DNA from: Dimorphilus gyrociliatus
Lineage: Eukaryota > Annelida > Polychaeta > Dinophilidae
Length of the DNA stretch: 64,000 nucleotides
Reading direction: 5' to 3'
Assembly (NCBI GenBank): GCA_904063045.1
Contig: CAJFCJ010000009.1
Coordinates: 1,860,968 to 1,924,967 of the forward strand
Part shown: in pieces, positions 10,700 through 24,244 of the stretch
Position numbering within the stretch: position 1 is the stretch's first letter
How the letters are laid out: every line of letters begins with the position of its first letter
The notes under the pieces: generated by a model
What the model was told of the DNA's origin: nothing
Seen by the model: the letters and a program-made list of their open reading frames with translations, nothing else
Databases searched by the model: none
Program-made: the position numbers and the translations under genes

Positions 10700-13600
10700 T
10701 TACTTTAATTTACACACTTCGTCTTCGCATAAAAACTCAGCTTCCATTTCTTCAAAGTCGTCGTATAGTCTGTCTCCTTCACTAATGGGATTAATTTACA
10801 TAAAAAACAATTATTTAGAAATAGATAATAACTTGTAAAAGATTACTTACTTTAGTTGCTTTTCCAAATCAAATGAGTTTTTAGGTGTAATATCTTTCTC
10901 ATCTTCATCTTGCGAAAGAAATTGCATTCTTGAGATTTTTCCATCCTCTTTTAAAGGAATGTCGAAATTAATTAAGAGGTATATTATTTTTTAAATGATT
11001 TATTAATAATAAATATTACCATCTATTAGCCCTTGTTCTGATGCTAATTCCCATTCCAGTTGATTAAGTGCTTCATTATCTTCCTTATGATCTTCGTGAT
11101 TTTTCTCACAGTTATCATAAATACTCATATCATCACCATCTACGACTACCTTGACCAGTTATTATTTCGATAAACAAAAATACATTACTCTTATCTCTTA
11201 CCTATTGACCTTGATTGAGGTCTTTGCTCTAACTCTATAGAGCTCGTTCTAAAGTCCGACTGGCTTAATGAGTTTTCAGTTAATTTAAGGTCATTTCTGA
11301 GTAGAAAGTAATGAAAAAAATGCAGAAACTAAATAAGCGAACTGATAATTAGTAATTTATTACTTTTTTGGGTCTTGTTCACTCCATTTATAAGACAAGA
11401 TCTTAATTTCATTTTCTGTCTCTTCTTCTCCCTCTTCAGGCCGCATAAGAGCCAACATATCAATATTATTTTCATCACTCATGTGATCTCTCATTTGATT
11501 TTCCACAATCCTATTTGCTAAACTACTATCTGGTCTCCAGGAACGAGGACCGATCTTGTAAACTGATAACAAAAAAAAGGCACGAGTCTAGCGAAGGTAT
11601 TTTTTTTTTTCTAATACAATATCTGAAGAAGTTATATCTTAAAATGAAATTTAAAAGCTTACCATGACTACTTATTTTCCATTTTTCTATAGAGCCGTCC
11701 TTTGCGGTCGAAATTCTCTTACCAGCAGTTTTAGGTCGAACTGCAGGCTTCTCCTCCCCGTCGTTATAAACAAATAGAGGATTATCAACGACTAAATCAG
11801 CATAATTGGCAATTTCTTGCAAGCTTCCACTTGGCTTTTTCGTTAGAGTACCTTCACCAAACATCTCTTTTCGTCGTACAGCCATTTCTGCCCTAGAGGG
11901 TGGTCTTGCTGTTCTAGGCGTTCTAGGAGTTCTTGGAGTCTTTGTTGGTAATTTCTTTAACCGACTCTTTCTTGATGACTCTAGTGGCAATTGCTCAAGC
12001 TCTTCTTTACGGAGGTCCACAGATTCGGCAATAGCTTGGTCAAGTCTAGGTTCTTCAACATTCTGAACGCATACTGGCTCGGGAGTCATTGGCGGAGGAC
12101 TATCGACTATAGGTTCAATAAACGGAGTAACAATAGCACGTCTAGAGGAATATTCTGGATCAGGATCAAAAGCTCGTTTTCTCGAAGAATTTGGAGTTGG
12201 TGGACTAGGAGAATGAATTGGCTGTTTGGAAAGAATACAAATTGTTTGCATGATGAGATTGATAATAATTAAAATTAATTTTTTGTACCAGAGGTGAAGA
12301 AATATCGACTACAGAAATCTCTGAAGGTGTCTTTGAAGTTGATTTCATAGCTTCGTATAGGCTATTGAAGTCAACCCTCTCTTTCATATCGATTGAGCTA
12401 ATCTCCCTTTGCCTGTCAGCAGATCTTATCTGTTTAACATTAGAATCAGAATGAATTGGTAATTTTTCTTCATTATTTGCTGGGCGTTCTTCAAAATTTA
12501 TTTGGTTTCTTCTATGCTTCTTAATCAGTAATTTTTCAGCATAACTCAATCCGGAATGCGAATTCGTAGAGAATTTTATCTCCAATTTTTTCTTCCCATC
12601 TATTCTCTGATCGCTAGTTCCGATTGCGCAATCAGTTGTTGAAACTGATAAGAATTGCAAAAATAAAATCACTTACCAACATTATCTATCGTTGTAAAAG
12701 ACTTACCTGCTATCTTTTTTTCGACAGAGGTCGAACTAGAATTCGAAGTTTGTTTCGGAGTTGTTTCATCACCTCTCCATTCTTTGAGTGCCTCTTGGAA
12801 AGAGTCTTGGGCGGCCTTTTCATCGTAAACACCATCTAACAAGCTGTTTTCAACTTTTGAGCTGGTAGGTTCATTCTAATTATGAAAAAAAATAGTAAAT
12901 ACAATGCGTATAACCAAAAGAGTTTACTATATATACCATTTTAAAGTCAATTTCAGTTAGAGTTAGTTTATTTGGATTCTGTTCTTCGTAAACTTTGAGA
13001 GGTGGCGGTGCAGATTTTTCAGATGCTCTCTCGGAAGCTGCACTTGTTCTTGGAGTTATGTTACCTCGAGCACCATTGGCCTACATATATATATATATAT
13101 ATATATATTTTTTGATGAGATTATAATTGGTAAATGTTTAATTAGTTCTATTTACAGCGATTGGAGCAGATCTGTGCTTCTTCAATGCTCCTCTAAGGTG
13201 AAAAGAAGCGAAACAAGATGCGCAATAATCTTCTCCACATTCCAGACATGTCTATGAATGATGTACATAAAATAAGACTTAAAGATAAAGGTACAATGAA
13301 ATTCTTAGAAAACATACCACTTGGGCACCTTTCATTTCGCATTGTCCACATTTAGGTCCTTTAAAATTTTTGACTTTAAAACCTTCGCCTTGTTGAGCAA
13401 TATACGCAAGTGTACCAGGTACTTTCTTGGTTTCAGCAGACGCCTTTCTCGGTTCAATTATTTCTTCTTTCAAAACAGTAAATTTTGTCTTTTTCTATAT
13501 TAAAAAAGAAAGAGAATATGAAATTTTTTACGAATTGAAAGTTGAGAAAGTTTAGAATCCCTAACCCTATTCTTCTCGTTGTTCTGTTCTAAAACATCTT

Positions 13601-14166
13601 TGGCGTAAGTGGTTAATTGACCTGTTTGACCAGATTTCCAAAATCCATTATCAGTACCATTAGTTAATCTCCTAAATAAAAGAGAATAAAAGTATTGTAG
13701 AAACTGAAATCCTTTCGTTTAAAATTGAATAAACTGTATATTTACTTTCTGTCCTCCTTTTCTTTGTTAACAGCTAATTTAAGTTCTTTTAAACGCTCTT
13801 CCATCTTCCTACTGTCCATTTCTAGTTTCTTTGTCTGCTCCTTGGCATTTTTCAAATTTCTAAATTGAAATAATTATGGATATAGTGATTATGAGAAACT
13901 ATAGTGAAAAACTACGAGACAAATAAACACAATCATAATAGCCAATAGAGATATATTTTCAGTAATAAATTGATAAAGAAGTGACGCCTCAAGCCACAAT
14001 TTATACTTGACCGATTCATTAAACTTACATATATCTCCTGAAAATGTTAACATCAAAACAAACTTTGAAAAATTATGTTTTCAGATCTTTCAATAGAATA
14101 TACAAACTGAGCTTTCAGATGAATAGAAACATCTTCTCGTTTACTAGATGTTGAACGGAAAGCCAT
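10700..14166 (-). CDS. ZBBX: Zinc finger B-box domain-containing protein 1 homologue
   Basis: About 14 exons, roughly 830 residues. The first exon ([20 protein letters not shown]) joins the coiled-coil exon ([20 protein letters not shown]), as in human ZBBX (from memory). A B-box zinc finger follows: [12 protein letters not shown] then [20 protein letters not shown], covering 13150-13470. Then come the family-typical [20 protein letters not shown] and [10 protein letters not shown] blocks, a low-complexity [16 protein letters not shown] stretch, and an acidic C-terminus with [15 protein letters not shown]. The apparent stop after DPKK (11360) is avoided by a GTAATA donor that splices in phase to NDLKLTENS. 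The last exons then end at 10700. In vertebrates ZBBX is expressed in multiciliated cells; its molecular function is unknown. The first intron starts GTTTGT. Moderately sure of all exons, very sure of the family. Confidence 0.85.
13081..13110 (+). repeat. (TA)n microsatellite in a ZBBX intron
   Basis: An uninterrupted AT/TA dinucleotide run lies just upstream (on the gene's strand) of the AG acceptor for the exon beginning [10 protein letters not shown]. It replaces a pyrimidine tract, and it is likely to be length-polymorphic. Confidence 0.8.
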
Positions 14167-14810
14167 CTTCAACTTAAGGAGGGGCACGAATTTTGACTAA
14201 ATATCTGTAAAGTCATATAATTTCTCATTGTCAATAGTTTTATTCTATTGAATAAGTTAAAATTTAACAAGTAGAATGGAGTTTAACCTTTTTAAAACTA
14301 CTCTCTTAAAAAGGGAATGCTAAATGTATAAATTTTAAACATATAGAAACCGAATTGTTTATCTAAGCAACTATTTCAACATGGCGTAAATTGGTAGTGT
14401 GACGTGAAATCTTCAATTGATTCATTTATTTCAAGTAAAGTTGTGAAAAGTTTAAATATGACACTTCATTCCCTTTTATTTCCATAAAAATAAATTATAA
14501 CCTAAAAATTATCCGTTTTCCTTCAAGAAAGAAAAAAAGATTATTCAAAATGGAAAATAGATGTCACTAGTCGCATCAAATACCATATATATACAGCAGT
14601 GACGTGTCCGTGAACGCCTGTAGAATTAATTTGGATTTTTTGGATGTAAGTAAAATATACACAATAAATAGATATATCATATTATAGGCGTTGCTTTTAA
14701 CTACTCTTTTAGTAACTATTGTCATAATGTTTTTTTTATCACAAGCTTTATTATCTTATATCCTCTTTCCCCTTCAGTATCATTTTACAACATTTTTGGA
14801 CTACAAGGAA
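14167..14810. promoter_or_regulatory. Divergent ZBBX/GALE upstream region with GALE 5' UTR intron
   Basis: A head-to-head gap of about 640 bp. Towards GALE, a GTAAGT donor at about 14646 pairs with a CTTCAG acceptor at about 14777. The acceptor is 34 nt before the GALE ATG, which suggests a spliced 5' UTR. A TATATATA run lies near 14585-14592. The ZBBX side has no clear core element. Confidence 0.45.
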
Positions 14811-16046
14811 ATGGCAGAAAACTGGATACTAGTAACAGGCGGATCTGGTTACGTAGGGAGTCATACTATTGTTGAACTGTACAAGGCTGGGTATAAGGCC
14901 GTTGTTATTGATAACCTAGTAAATTCAGAAACAGGTAACAACTATGGGAGGATTATAATAAGTTTTCAAAAAGAGTATTGTCTAAAAACGAAAACATTTC
15001 TTTTCTATAGAAAGTATAAAGCGTGTTAGGAAATTGGTTGGGCATGATTTTCCATTCTATTCCGTCGATTTATTAGATGTTGAATCACTAGTAGAAGTCT
15101 TTAAAAAGGTAATGAAATTAGCTCAATATTGTTCTTTGCTCAATATTGTACTAAATCACGAAATGGTCTTGACACGATCCTCTTTTATTTTGTTGTAGGT
15201 TTAAGATGACTAAATTTCATTTTTACTTCTGTACAGCATAAATTCCAATGTGTAATTCATATTGCCGGATTAAAAGCTGTTGGCGAATCCGTTCAAAAGC
15301 CCCTTGAATATTACAAAAATAATGTGGGAGGAACTATAAACCTATTGGAAGTTATGAAGCAATTTAATCTTTATTCTATGATTTTCTCAAGTTCAGCAAC
15401 TGTTTATGGTTTTCCTCAATACTTGCCAATAGATGAAAAACATCCAGCTGGTAGTTGTACCAACCCATATGGAAAAACAAAGTGGTTTATTGAAAATATT
15501 CTTCAGGATTTATGCCATTCCAGTGATATATGGAAAGTAATAATTCTACGATATTTCAATCCAATCGGCGCTCATGAATCTGGAACCATTGGAGAAGATC
15601 CCAGCGGAATTCCTAACAATCTTATGCCGTATATTGCTCAGGTTGGAGTTGGTAAAAATCCTTGCTTGAGTGTTTTTGGACAGGATTATGATACACCTGA
15701 TGGTACAGGAGTACGAGACTATTTACATATTATAGACTTAGCCGATGGTCATGTTAAGGCCCTAAAAGCTTTAAAAAATGAATGTCAAACTTTTAACTTG
15801 GGAACTGGCCAAGGCTATAGCGTCCTGCAAATGATTAAAGCGTTCGAAAAAGCCAGTGGAAAGACTGTAAATTATAAGATATGTAGTAGAAGGTACGGTG
15901 ATGTAGATACAATGTATGCCGATGCTTCTTTAGCCAAGAAAGTTTTGGGCTGGGAAGCCAAAAGAGGTTTACCCGAAATGTGTGAAGACTTATGGAGATG
16001 GCAAGTTAACAATCCTCAAGGCTATCGTACTGAACAGAAGATGTAA
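14811..16046 (+). CDS. GALE: UDP-glucose 4-epimerase
   Basis: Cytosolic NAD-dependent interconversion of UDP-glucose/UDP-galactose (and often UDP-GlcNAc/GalNAc), the last step of the Leloir pathway and the source of UDP-Gal for glycosylation. Three exons (14811-14934, 15011-15108, 15237-16046) give 343 residues against about 348 in human. The Rossmann motif GGSGYVGSH is near the N-terminus. The catalytic Ser is in FSSSATVYG and the YxxxK pair in [19 protein letters not shown] and the LGTGQGYSV segment are canonical for the family. ATG 14811 matches the family start. The upstream in-frame residues read through a splice acceptor and are rejected. It converges on C1GALT1, which uses UDP-Gal as its donor. 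Confidence 0.96.
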
Positions 16047-16208
16047 AAATTGGAAACTTCAAATGAAATTCAAGCTAAAGAAATTTTTCTATTTTTCTAT
16101 TTAATTTTGTTTTATTATTAAAACAAATAATACAAATTTTTTACATTTTTCTTATCAATTCATCTATTCTTTAAGCAGTTAACAGAGATAGAAAATCTTT
16201 TAAATTCA

Positions 16209-16535
16209 TCAATGCTTACTCTTTTTCTCTCTTAGTCTTATCTTTTCAATCTTTGAAAATATGTTTTTTAGCGAACGCTTGCTTGTTGATTCAGTTCTTC
16301 TTAGACTCCTATACTTATCTTTAAAGTTTTTAGCTGATGAATATAATAAATTCGAAACTTGAAAGCAAAGGAAACAGCATATAGCAATGGAAACTATTAC
16401 AATAAACATAAGAATGTATGTTAGCGCTTTTACACCAGTGTTTATACCATTATTAACACCGTATTCTTCTATAGATGTTGATTCTACTTTAGACCTTAGA
16501 AAGGATATAACTAAAGCTGGAAAAATGTAATACAT
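16209..16535 (-). CDS. Small single-pass membrane protein, unknown
   Basis: A 108-residue open frame with ATG at 16535 and a stop at 16209. It lies downstream of C1GALT1 on the same strand. A hydrophobic N-terminus (MYYIFPALVISFL) looks like a signal peptide. A short acidic/Asn-rich ectodomain follows. One strong transmembrane segment is centred on LTYILMFIVIVSIAICCFL (about residues 38-60). The tail is very basic and Ser-rich (KRSLKNIFSKIEKIRLREKK). The ATG region also looks like a splice acceptor (TTTTTCCAG), so this could be the last exon of a longer gene. I do not recognise a family. Confidence 0.4.
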   Translation of the reverse strand: MYYIFPALVISFLRSKVESTSIEEYGVNNGINTGVKALTYILMFIVIVSIAICCFLCFQVSNLLYSSAKNFKDKYRSLRRTESTSKRSLKNIFSKIEKIRLREKKSKH

Positions 16536-16648
16536 ATCAATAATTTTTAAATTTTCTTGTATTCTTTTTAAAAATATATATTATCTAACAAATACTTTTC
16601 AAAATATTCGTCAGTAATGGAATGTTTTAAATTTATCTATGATAGTAT

Positions 16649-18280
16649 TCAATTACGAGAAACTTGAGCGTTCAGGAGGCTTTCGTTTGTTGTTGAGCTG
16701 TTTTCGCTCTCTGTTACATCACCTTTAGGTGGGATATGCCAAACTCTTGGTTTGAATTTATATTCAGAATTTTTTGGTGGGTAAGTTAATTCAATTGGTG
16801 GGTTTCCCTCAATAATACCATATGCTCTCAAATGATAGATAAAGAATTCCAAATCGTACATATCATTGGTAGAAACATAGTGAAAAGTTATTGGAAAGTC
16901 ACTCATACTTTCCATACCTTTTTTAGCTCCGTATTTATCATATTCATAGTACCAATCAGGATATGATCCATGTAAATGTGTGCCAGGATTGAAGCAATGA
17001 AATCTTGTTCTACCCAAAGCATCTCTCGAATCTCCAGGCTTGACCCCTAGGTACTGCAAACATTTTCCAATTTCAACATCTTCAGCTCCTAGATCACTAG
17101 CACACAATCCAGATTTTCTATTTGCAAAGCGAGTTAAAGCTTCTTTGCTTAATACATATCCAGCACCACCACTGTGATATCCTTGTCTAACTATAGTCTA
17201 GATGAAAAATTCATATGTAATATGTTGAAATTTAAATCAATTAAGTTGAAAATTACTTTAAAATGATGTCCAAAATAAACAGGATCACTAGGAGAGTGAG
17301 CACCAAGTAAAAACCTCAAATTTTCCAAAATAACATATGTATCATCGTCAGCTTTAAGAAACCAATCAGCATCATCTCTATGGTTTTTATAAATATATTC
17401 AAAAGCTTGCATAGTTTTAGCTGTTAGGTGATCACGTCCTTCACCTACATTTAGGTGAATAGCAGGAAACTCCTTATCCTCTTTATCACTCATAAATACA
17501 ACTTTATTACACCTATGACAATAAAGGATTTTGAATATTCTACAATAGAAATATATAGTGATATCATCTATACGAAATACGAATTAGAGCTATTTTGTAG
17601 AAAGAAATTCTAATAAATAACATAAAGCCTTCATTCAACATTGCTTAAAAATTTTGTAGTTTAAGAAAAAAAAATAGAATTAATCTTAATTCTTCTGAAC
17701 ACAAAGGAAATGTTTTTTAAATAGGCATATGTATTAATATTAATCAGTCATGTATGATTTATCGTTGTTTAACAACGAAATGTAGAAAAAACTGCTTATG
17801 CCTTATGTTATCGATTATAAGTCCTATAAATTTTTATTGAACATCCACACGTTATATATATAGTAAAATTATGGTTGTGGCTATTGTTGATTGAATACCT
17901 TTTTGCCCATGTGGCTTTTACATGAATGGCTTTGGTCCTTAGATTAGCAGCTCCAGTCATTATCCAGCATAACACTCTCGCGTTTTTATATAAGTAGTTG
18001 GCTGCTCTTCTATCCTCTAAAAAAGGAAATTTGTAGATAAACAGTATAATTGAAATGATAACATAAAAAGAAAGTCTTACAAACCGTTATGCATTGATTC
18101 ATCATGAGCGAAATGAATATGAGAGTCGCTTGGAATGGAGTCTATCTCACTATGTGATTGCGGATACCTTATATGTGTTAGACTCCTATGAGAGGTAAAG
18201 AATTGACGAGAAACTATTAAGCCACATAACAAACCAGAGAGATACACTAAAAATATTGAAATGTTTCGGCTTAACGCCAT
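16649..18280 (-). CDS. C1GALT1: Core 1 beta-1,3-galactosyltransferase (T synthase)
   Basis: A Golgi type II enzyme that transfers Gal from UDP-Gal to GalNAc-Ser/Thr, making core 1 (T antigen) O-glycans. Four exons (18280-18085, 18016-17899, 17512-17257, 17197-16649) give 372 residues (human 363). The signal anchor is ISIFLVYLSGLLCGLIV. The GT31 core is clear: VLCWIMTGAANL, the DxD-type metal site in ADWFLKADDDTYVILENLR, SGGAGYVLSKEAL, and GAEDVEIGKCLQYLGV. Frame requires a GTTTGT donor for intron 1 (18084), not the tempting GTAAGA four bases further on. The third intron is long for this region, about 386 nt. Many animals pair this enzyme with the chaperone COSMC; none is seen here. Confidence 0.93.
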
Positions 18281-18692
18281 TGTCTTTTCTCCAAAGTTTT
18301 TAAAATTTTAAACAGTAGATTAAAAAGTTTTCTTTTGAAAGATCCAATTAACGATAAGTTCAATGAAGTAGAACACTCCTCCTAGTTAATTTAAAGTCAT
18401 TAAAAATAAGTCGAATCAGGTACAAAACAAACTGCCAATAACCGACTCTCTATTTTAAAATTAAGTAAATACTTACCACTTAGAATCAATGGAATTACCC
18501 GTAGGAATTCGAAATAATTTTGAGAAATGGCATCTGGAGAAATGAGAACATATATTCGAACAAATTTACAGTGTCCAAAAATTATGATTCTCTTTTTTTC
18601 CAATAGATGGCCTACTAAACTTCAACAACCTATAAGCCATAACCTTGACATTACTGGCAGAGAGAAAAACTTCGGTTCTATACTTTTGCAAA
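18281..18692. promoter_or_regulatory. Divergent C1GALT1/GBE1 upstream region
   Basis: A 412-bp head-to-head gap. A 67-codon leftward open frame at 18400-18603 lacks family resemblance and lies in the presumed 5' UTR/promoter of C1GALT1. I do not call it a gene. No TATA or CCAAT element stands out. Confidence 0.35.
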
Positions 18693-21333
18693 ATGAGTGA
18701 CAATGGGTCTATAAAGCCTCCAGATTTAGGAAAACTCTACGAAATTGACGGTTATCTCCAGAATTTTGAGAAGGAAATCTGTAGAAGGTTCGTTAAGAAG
18801 TTATTCGTATTTTTTTTTAATTTATTTGTCGCTGACATTGAATTTTACTGCTGCAATATAGGCTTAGCTGTTCTTATTCACTACTTAAATTACAGGCTAT
18901 AAAGGAGAAACAATTCATTTTTATTAAAACAAAATTATTAACCTTATTAAAGTTTACTATTTACTAATTATTGTTTGTCTTTTCTGATAACATATATACC
19001 GATATATACTGTATATCTTCTATCCATCAAACAGATATAAAGAATTTACTAATCTACTCAACGCTATTGAAGAACACGAAGAAGGTGGTTTACAACAGTT
19101 TAGCAAAGGGTATGAAAAATTTGGTATACATGTTCAACCAGATAATTCTGTTAGATGTTACGAATGGTGTCCTGATATTACCCAATTGTATTTAAGAGGA
19201 GATTTCAGTAATTATTAAAAAACAACATATGTTATTATGTTTTTATTTAACAAAACTCATTATCATAACATAAAATTTAGATAATTGGAATAAAAAGGAG
19301 TATCCATATACAAAATTGGACCATGGTAAATGGGAATTAGTAATATCTCCAAACGAAGACGGCTCTTGTAAAATACCCCACAATTCTGCTCTTAAAGTAT
19401 GCGTTGTTGATAAACATGGTAACGAATTGGATAGATTATCCCCTTGGGCACCCTACGTAACAAGATCAGAAAAATCTCTAACGTACGATCAAAGATTATG
19501 GAGTCCGAAGGAAAAATATTCATTCCAACATAAGCATCCTTCTAAACCTAAAAGTCTTAGAATCTACGAGTGTCACGTTGGCATCAGTTCTTGGGAAGGA
19601 AAGGTTGCTACCTATACTCACTTTAAAGACAATGTCTTGCCAAGAATCGAAAAATTGGGTAAGTTTATTCTGTTTCTATAGTTAGTTAGCCATTCAATTT
19701 TTCTCAAAAAAGGATACAATGCTATTCAACTAATGGCTGTAATGGAACATGCTTATTACGCAAGCTTTGGGTACCAAGTAACAAGTTTTTTTGGAGCTTC
19801 TAGGTGAGATTATCATCTTATCTGAAAATTAATAAGACCTATAAAATGGACAACGATATTTAGTTTTTTAATTTTATGCAATGAGTATGTACTAGTTAAA
19901 TTCAAACTGAGTTCAAGACACCTTACTTCAAAGAGGGGGTGGGGCTAGAGGGAAAGAAAACTAGATCAAGTACTTATCACCTTTAAAATTAATGCTATAT
20001 TTATTTACAAAACAGTCGTTATGGAAACCCTGAAGAATTGAAAGCTTTAGTTGATGAAGCTCATCGTAGGGGAATTGTTGTACTTTTAGATGTCGTTCAC
20101 TCTCATGCTTCAAAGAATACAGTTGATGGTTTAAATCAATGGAATGGAACTAACGGTGCGTATTTTCATGATAATGCTCGAGGTTTCCACGATCTATGGG
20201 ATTCTCGATTGTTCAATTACACTGAGTGGGAAGTGTTAAGATTCTTGCTTTCTAATCTTCGTTGGTGGATTGATGAATATGGATTTGACGGTTTCCGATT
20301 CGATGGAGCAACTTCAATGCTATACCATTCTCACGGTTTGGCTCATTCGTTTAGCGGTGATTACAATGAATACTTTGGTTTAGTTACTGATACTGAAAGT
20401 GTAACCTATATGACGCTTGCTAATCATTTCCTTCATTCGAATTATGATTTTGTCATAACTATTGCGGAAGAGGTTAGCGGGATGCCTGGCTTATGCAGAC
20501 CTGTCTCTGAAGGGGGCCAAGGATTTGATTATCGTCTTGCTATGGCTTTACCCGATATGTGGATCAAAATGCTAAAGGAAAAGTCCGATGACGAATGGAA
20601 GATGGGGCATATAGCATTCACTTTGGCTAACAGACGTCACGGTGAAAAACATATCGCCTACGCCGAGAGCCACGACCAAGCTTTGGTAGGAGATAAGACT
20701 CTAGCCTTTTGGCTTATGGATGCTGAAATGTATTGGAATATGAGTACATTGACTGAGAGAACAGTAGTAATTGACAGAGGTATGGCTCTCCATAAGTTAA
20801 TACGCTTAATAACACATGGACTAGGTGGTGAAGGATACTTGAATTTTATCGGTAATGAGTTCGGCCATCCGGAGTGGCTGGATTTTCCAAGGAAGGGGAA
20901 CAACGAAAGTTATCATTACGCCAGGAGACAATGGAATGTTGTTGATGATGATCTATTAAGATATAAGTTTTTGAATAATTTTGACGAAGCTCTACAACAC
21001 ACCGAGGAGAAGTATGGTTGGCTGCATTCGCCTCAAGGTTATATAAGTCGAAAACATGAAGGAGATAAAGTGTTAGTGTTTGAAAGAGGTGGAGTTGTAT
21101 TTGTCTTCAATTTCCATCCAACACAATCATTTACTGATTATAGGATTGGAGTTAACGAAGCAGGGAGATATAAAATTATCTTGGATTCAGATGAGAAAAA
21201 ATTTGATGGACACGGTAGATTGGATCATAATACCGACTACTTTACGAACGAAGGGGATTGGGATAATAGAAGAAATAGTATGTTGGTTTATATTCCTAGT
21301 CGAGTTGGTTTTCTTCTCGCTAAAGTTGATTAA
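18693..21333 (+). CDS. GBE1: 1,4-alpha-glucan (glycogen) branching enzyme
   Basis: Introduces alpha-1,6 branches into glycogen in the cytosol. Five exons (18693-18787, 19035-19207, 19281-19658, 19713-19803, 20016-21333) give 684 residues (human 702). The CBM48 N-terminal module covers [20 protein letters not shown] through GKWELVISP. The GH13 catalytic barrel holds [14 protein letters not shown], the nucleophile Asp in [11 protein letters not shown], the acid Glu in [11 protein letters not shown], and [14 protein letters not shown]. The end [20 protein letters not shown] and the C-terminal all-beta domain closing [15 protein letters not shown] are canonical. Intron 1 begins GTTCGT, an unusual donor. 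The start [15 protein letters not shown] aligns with the family. Confidence 0.96.
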
Positions 21334-21663
21334 ATGTCATTAATTGTTCAGATTTGTGAAATGCATTTTGTTATTTTGTATTGTAAAACTATTTAGAATA
21401 TTTGGAGAGAGAACCCGGTGTGGTATATGGTTTAATTTTTATCTGCTTGAATTTTGAATAAACTAGAACTTGAAATCTTGAATATAAATATAGTTATTAA
21501 AAATGTTAAACAATAATTCAATGAACTTTTGGTAAATTCACTTTTTATCTTTACTAGATTCCGATAGATGGCTCTAGTGTTTATAGAAATCTTTCGACCG
21601 CGAGGTAGAAAAATTAAATTTCCTTTTCCGTGTTGACAGCGTGAAGAACGTTAGGGCCCAGTT
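21334..21663. promoter_or_regulatory. GBE1 3' flank and RPS6 promoter
   Basis: A 330-bp gap between same-strand genes. A pyrimidine-rich stretch, TTTCCTTTTCC, near 21617-21630 sits about 40 bp before the RPS6 ATG. It is a candidate 5' terminal oligopyrimidine transcription start, as on other ribosomal protein genes. Confidence 0.4.
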
Positions 21664-22690
21664 ATGAAGGTAATTTTTTCATTAAAATATTCAACTATTT
21701 TACCTCAATTGCCAAAGTAATACGACTATTAGGATTGATTAATATTCTGTTCATGCAATTTGTGAAAAAAATAACATATACTCTGTAAGATCGAAATGAT
21801 TAAAGTGGATTTGCTTTCTAGCTCAACGTATCCTACCCAGCCACCGGCTGTCAAAAGATCTTCGAAATTGATGATGAACGTAAACTTAGACCATTTTACG
21901 AAAAGAGAATGGGAACAGAAGTTGATGGTGGATGTTTAGGTGATGAATGGAAGGTGAGTAGCGCTTAAAATCTGAACTCATTGCTCTATTTTAATGCTAA
22001 CATGGTATTAGGGTTACATCGTCCGTATCTCTGGTGGAAATGACAAGCAAGGTTTCCCCATGAAACAAGGAGTTCTAACCAACGGACGTGTAAGACTTTT
22101 GCTTAGTAAGGGTCATTCCTGCTATAGAATCCGCAGAAGTGGAGAACGTAGAAGAAAGTCTGTCAGAGGCTGTATCGTTGACAGCAATCTCTCCGTTTTG
22201 GGCTTGGTCATTATCAAGAAGGGTGAATCGGATATTCCTGGTCTTACTGATAAAACTATCCCACGTAGATTGGGTAAGTAATAGTGTAATTTTAGTTTAT
22301 AATTACCATTCGTTTATTATTTATGTATTGATAATACTAGGACCTAAGAGAGCATCTAAGATCAGAAAATTGTTCAATTTGAGCAAGGAAGATGATGTCC
22401 GTCAATATGTCGTTAGACGTCCCTTGCCTGAAAAAGAAGGTAAAAAGGCAAAGACAAAGGCCCCTAAGATCCAACGTTTGGTAACCCCAGTAACCCTTCA
22501 ACGTAAACGCCGTCGTTTGGCCCAGAAGAGAAGACGTTTTGTTAAAGCTCGTGACGAACAAGCTGAATATGCTAAACTCCTGGCTCAAAGAGTTAAGGAA
22601 GCCAAGGAAAGAAAAATTGAGAGAAGACGATCGGCTTCCCAATCGAAAAGCCGAGGAGATTCGTTGAGAGAATCGACAAGCAAGAAGTAA
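21664..22690 (+). CDS. RPS6: 40S ribosomal protein S6
   Basis: A small-subunit ribosomal protein and the classic S6-kinase substrate. The first coding exon is only ATGAAG (21664-21669), then 21822-21953, 22012-22273 and 22341-22690. The product is 249 residues, the same as human. Hallmarks are [50 protein letters not shown] and [17 protein letters not shown]. The C-terminal serine cluster [18 protein letters not shown] keeps a basic-directed phosphorylation pattern. The two-codon first exon, with an intron right after it, is conserved in many animals and ties expression to intron-1 splicing. Confidence 0.98.
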
Positions 22691-22856
22691 ACTTTAAAAA
22701 GTTGTTTGAATAAATTTGTCTGATTGAAAAAACGAGTCCTAAGACTTTTTCCATTGCTTAAATCAGAAACAGGTGGTATAAAGTAAAAGCACGCAAAAAA
22801 TATTCTACATTAAGTCCCAAATTGTATTCAATAATTAAAATATAAAAAAAGAAAAA

Positions 22857-24110
<1,254 letters not shown>

Positions 24111-24244
24111 CTAATGTTCTAACGAAAAATTAACATGGTATCCTATTAAGTGGAATGAAAATCTTTTCTTTCTAAATCGGGTTTCACCTGGTACCACACA
24201 AGCATTTGGAATGTTTTTCGTTTACAGCTGTTTACATCTTTCTA

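Noticed and set aside
11360-11362. TAA as the ZBBX stop codon
   Set aside because: A GTAATA donor overlaps it and four downstream exons continue in phase to a natural end at 10700.
11806-12272. Rightward frames across ZBBX exons
   Set aside because: Antisense to ZBBX coding exons that splice in phase.
14691-14810. N-terminal extension of GALE (hydrophobic MLLTTLL...)
   Set aside because: The segment is an intron with GTAAGT donor and CTTCAG acceptor; the family start is at [11 protein letters not shown].
18400-18603. 67-codon leftward frame upstream of C1GALT1
   Set aside because: No homology, lies in a divergent promoter and overlaps likely 5' UTR.
20658-20903. Leftward frame inside GBE1
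   Set aside because: Shadow of the GH13 catalytic exon.
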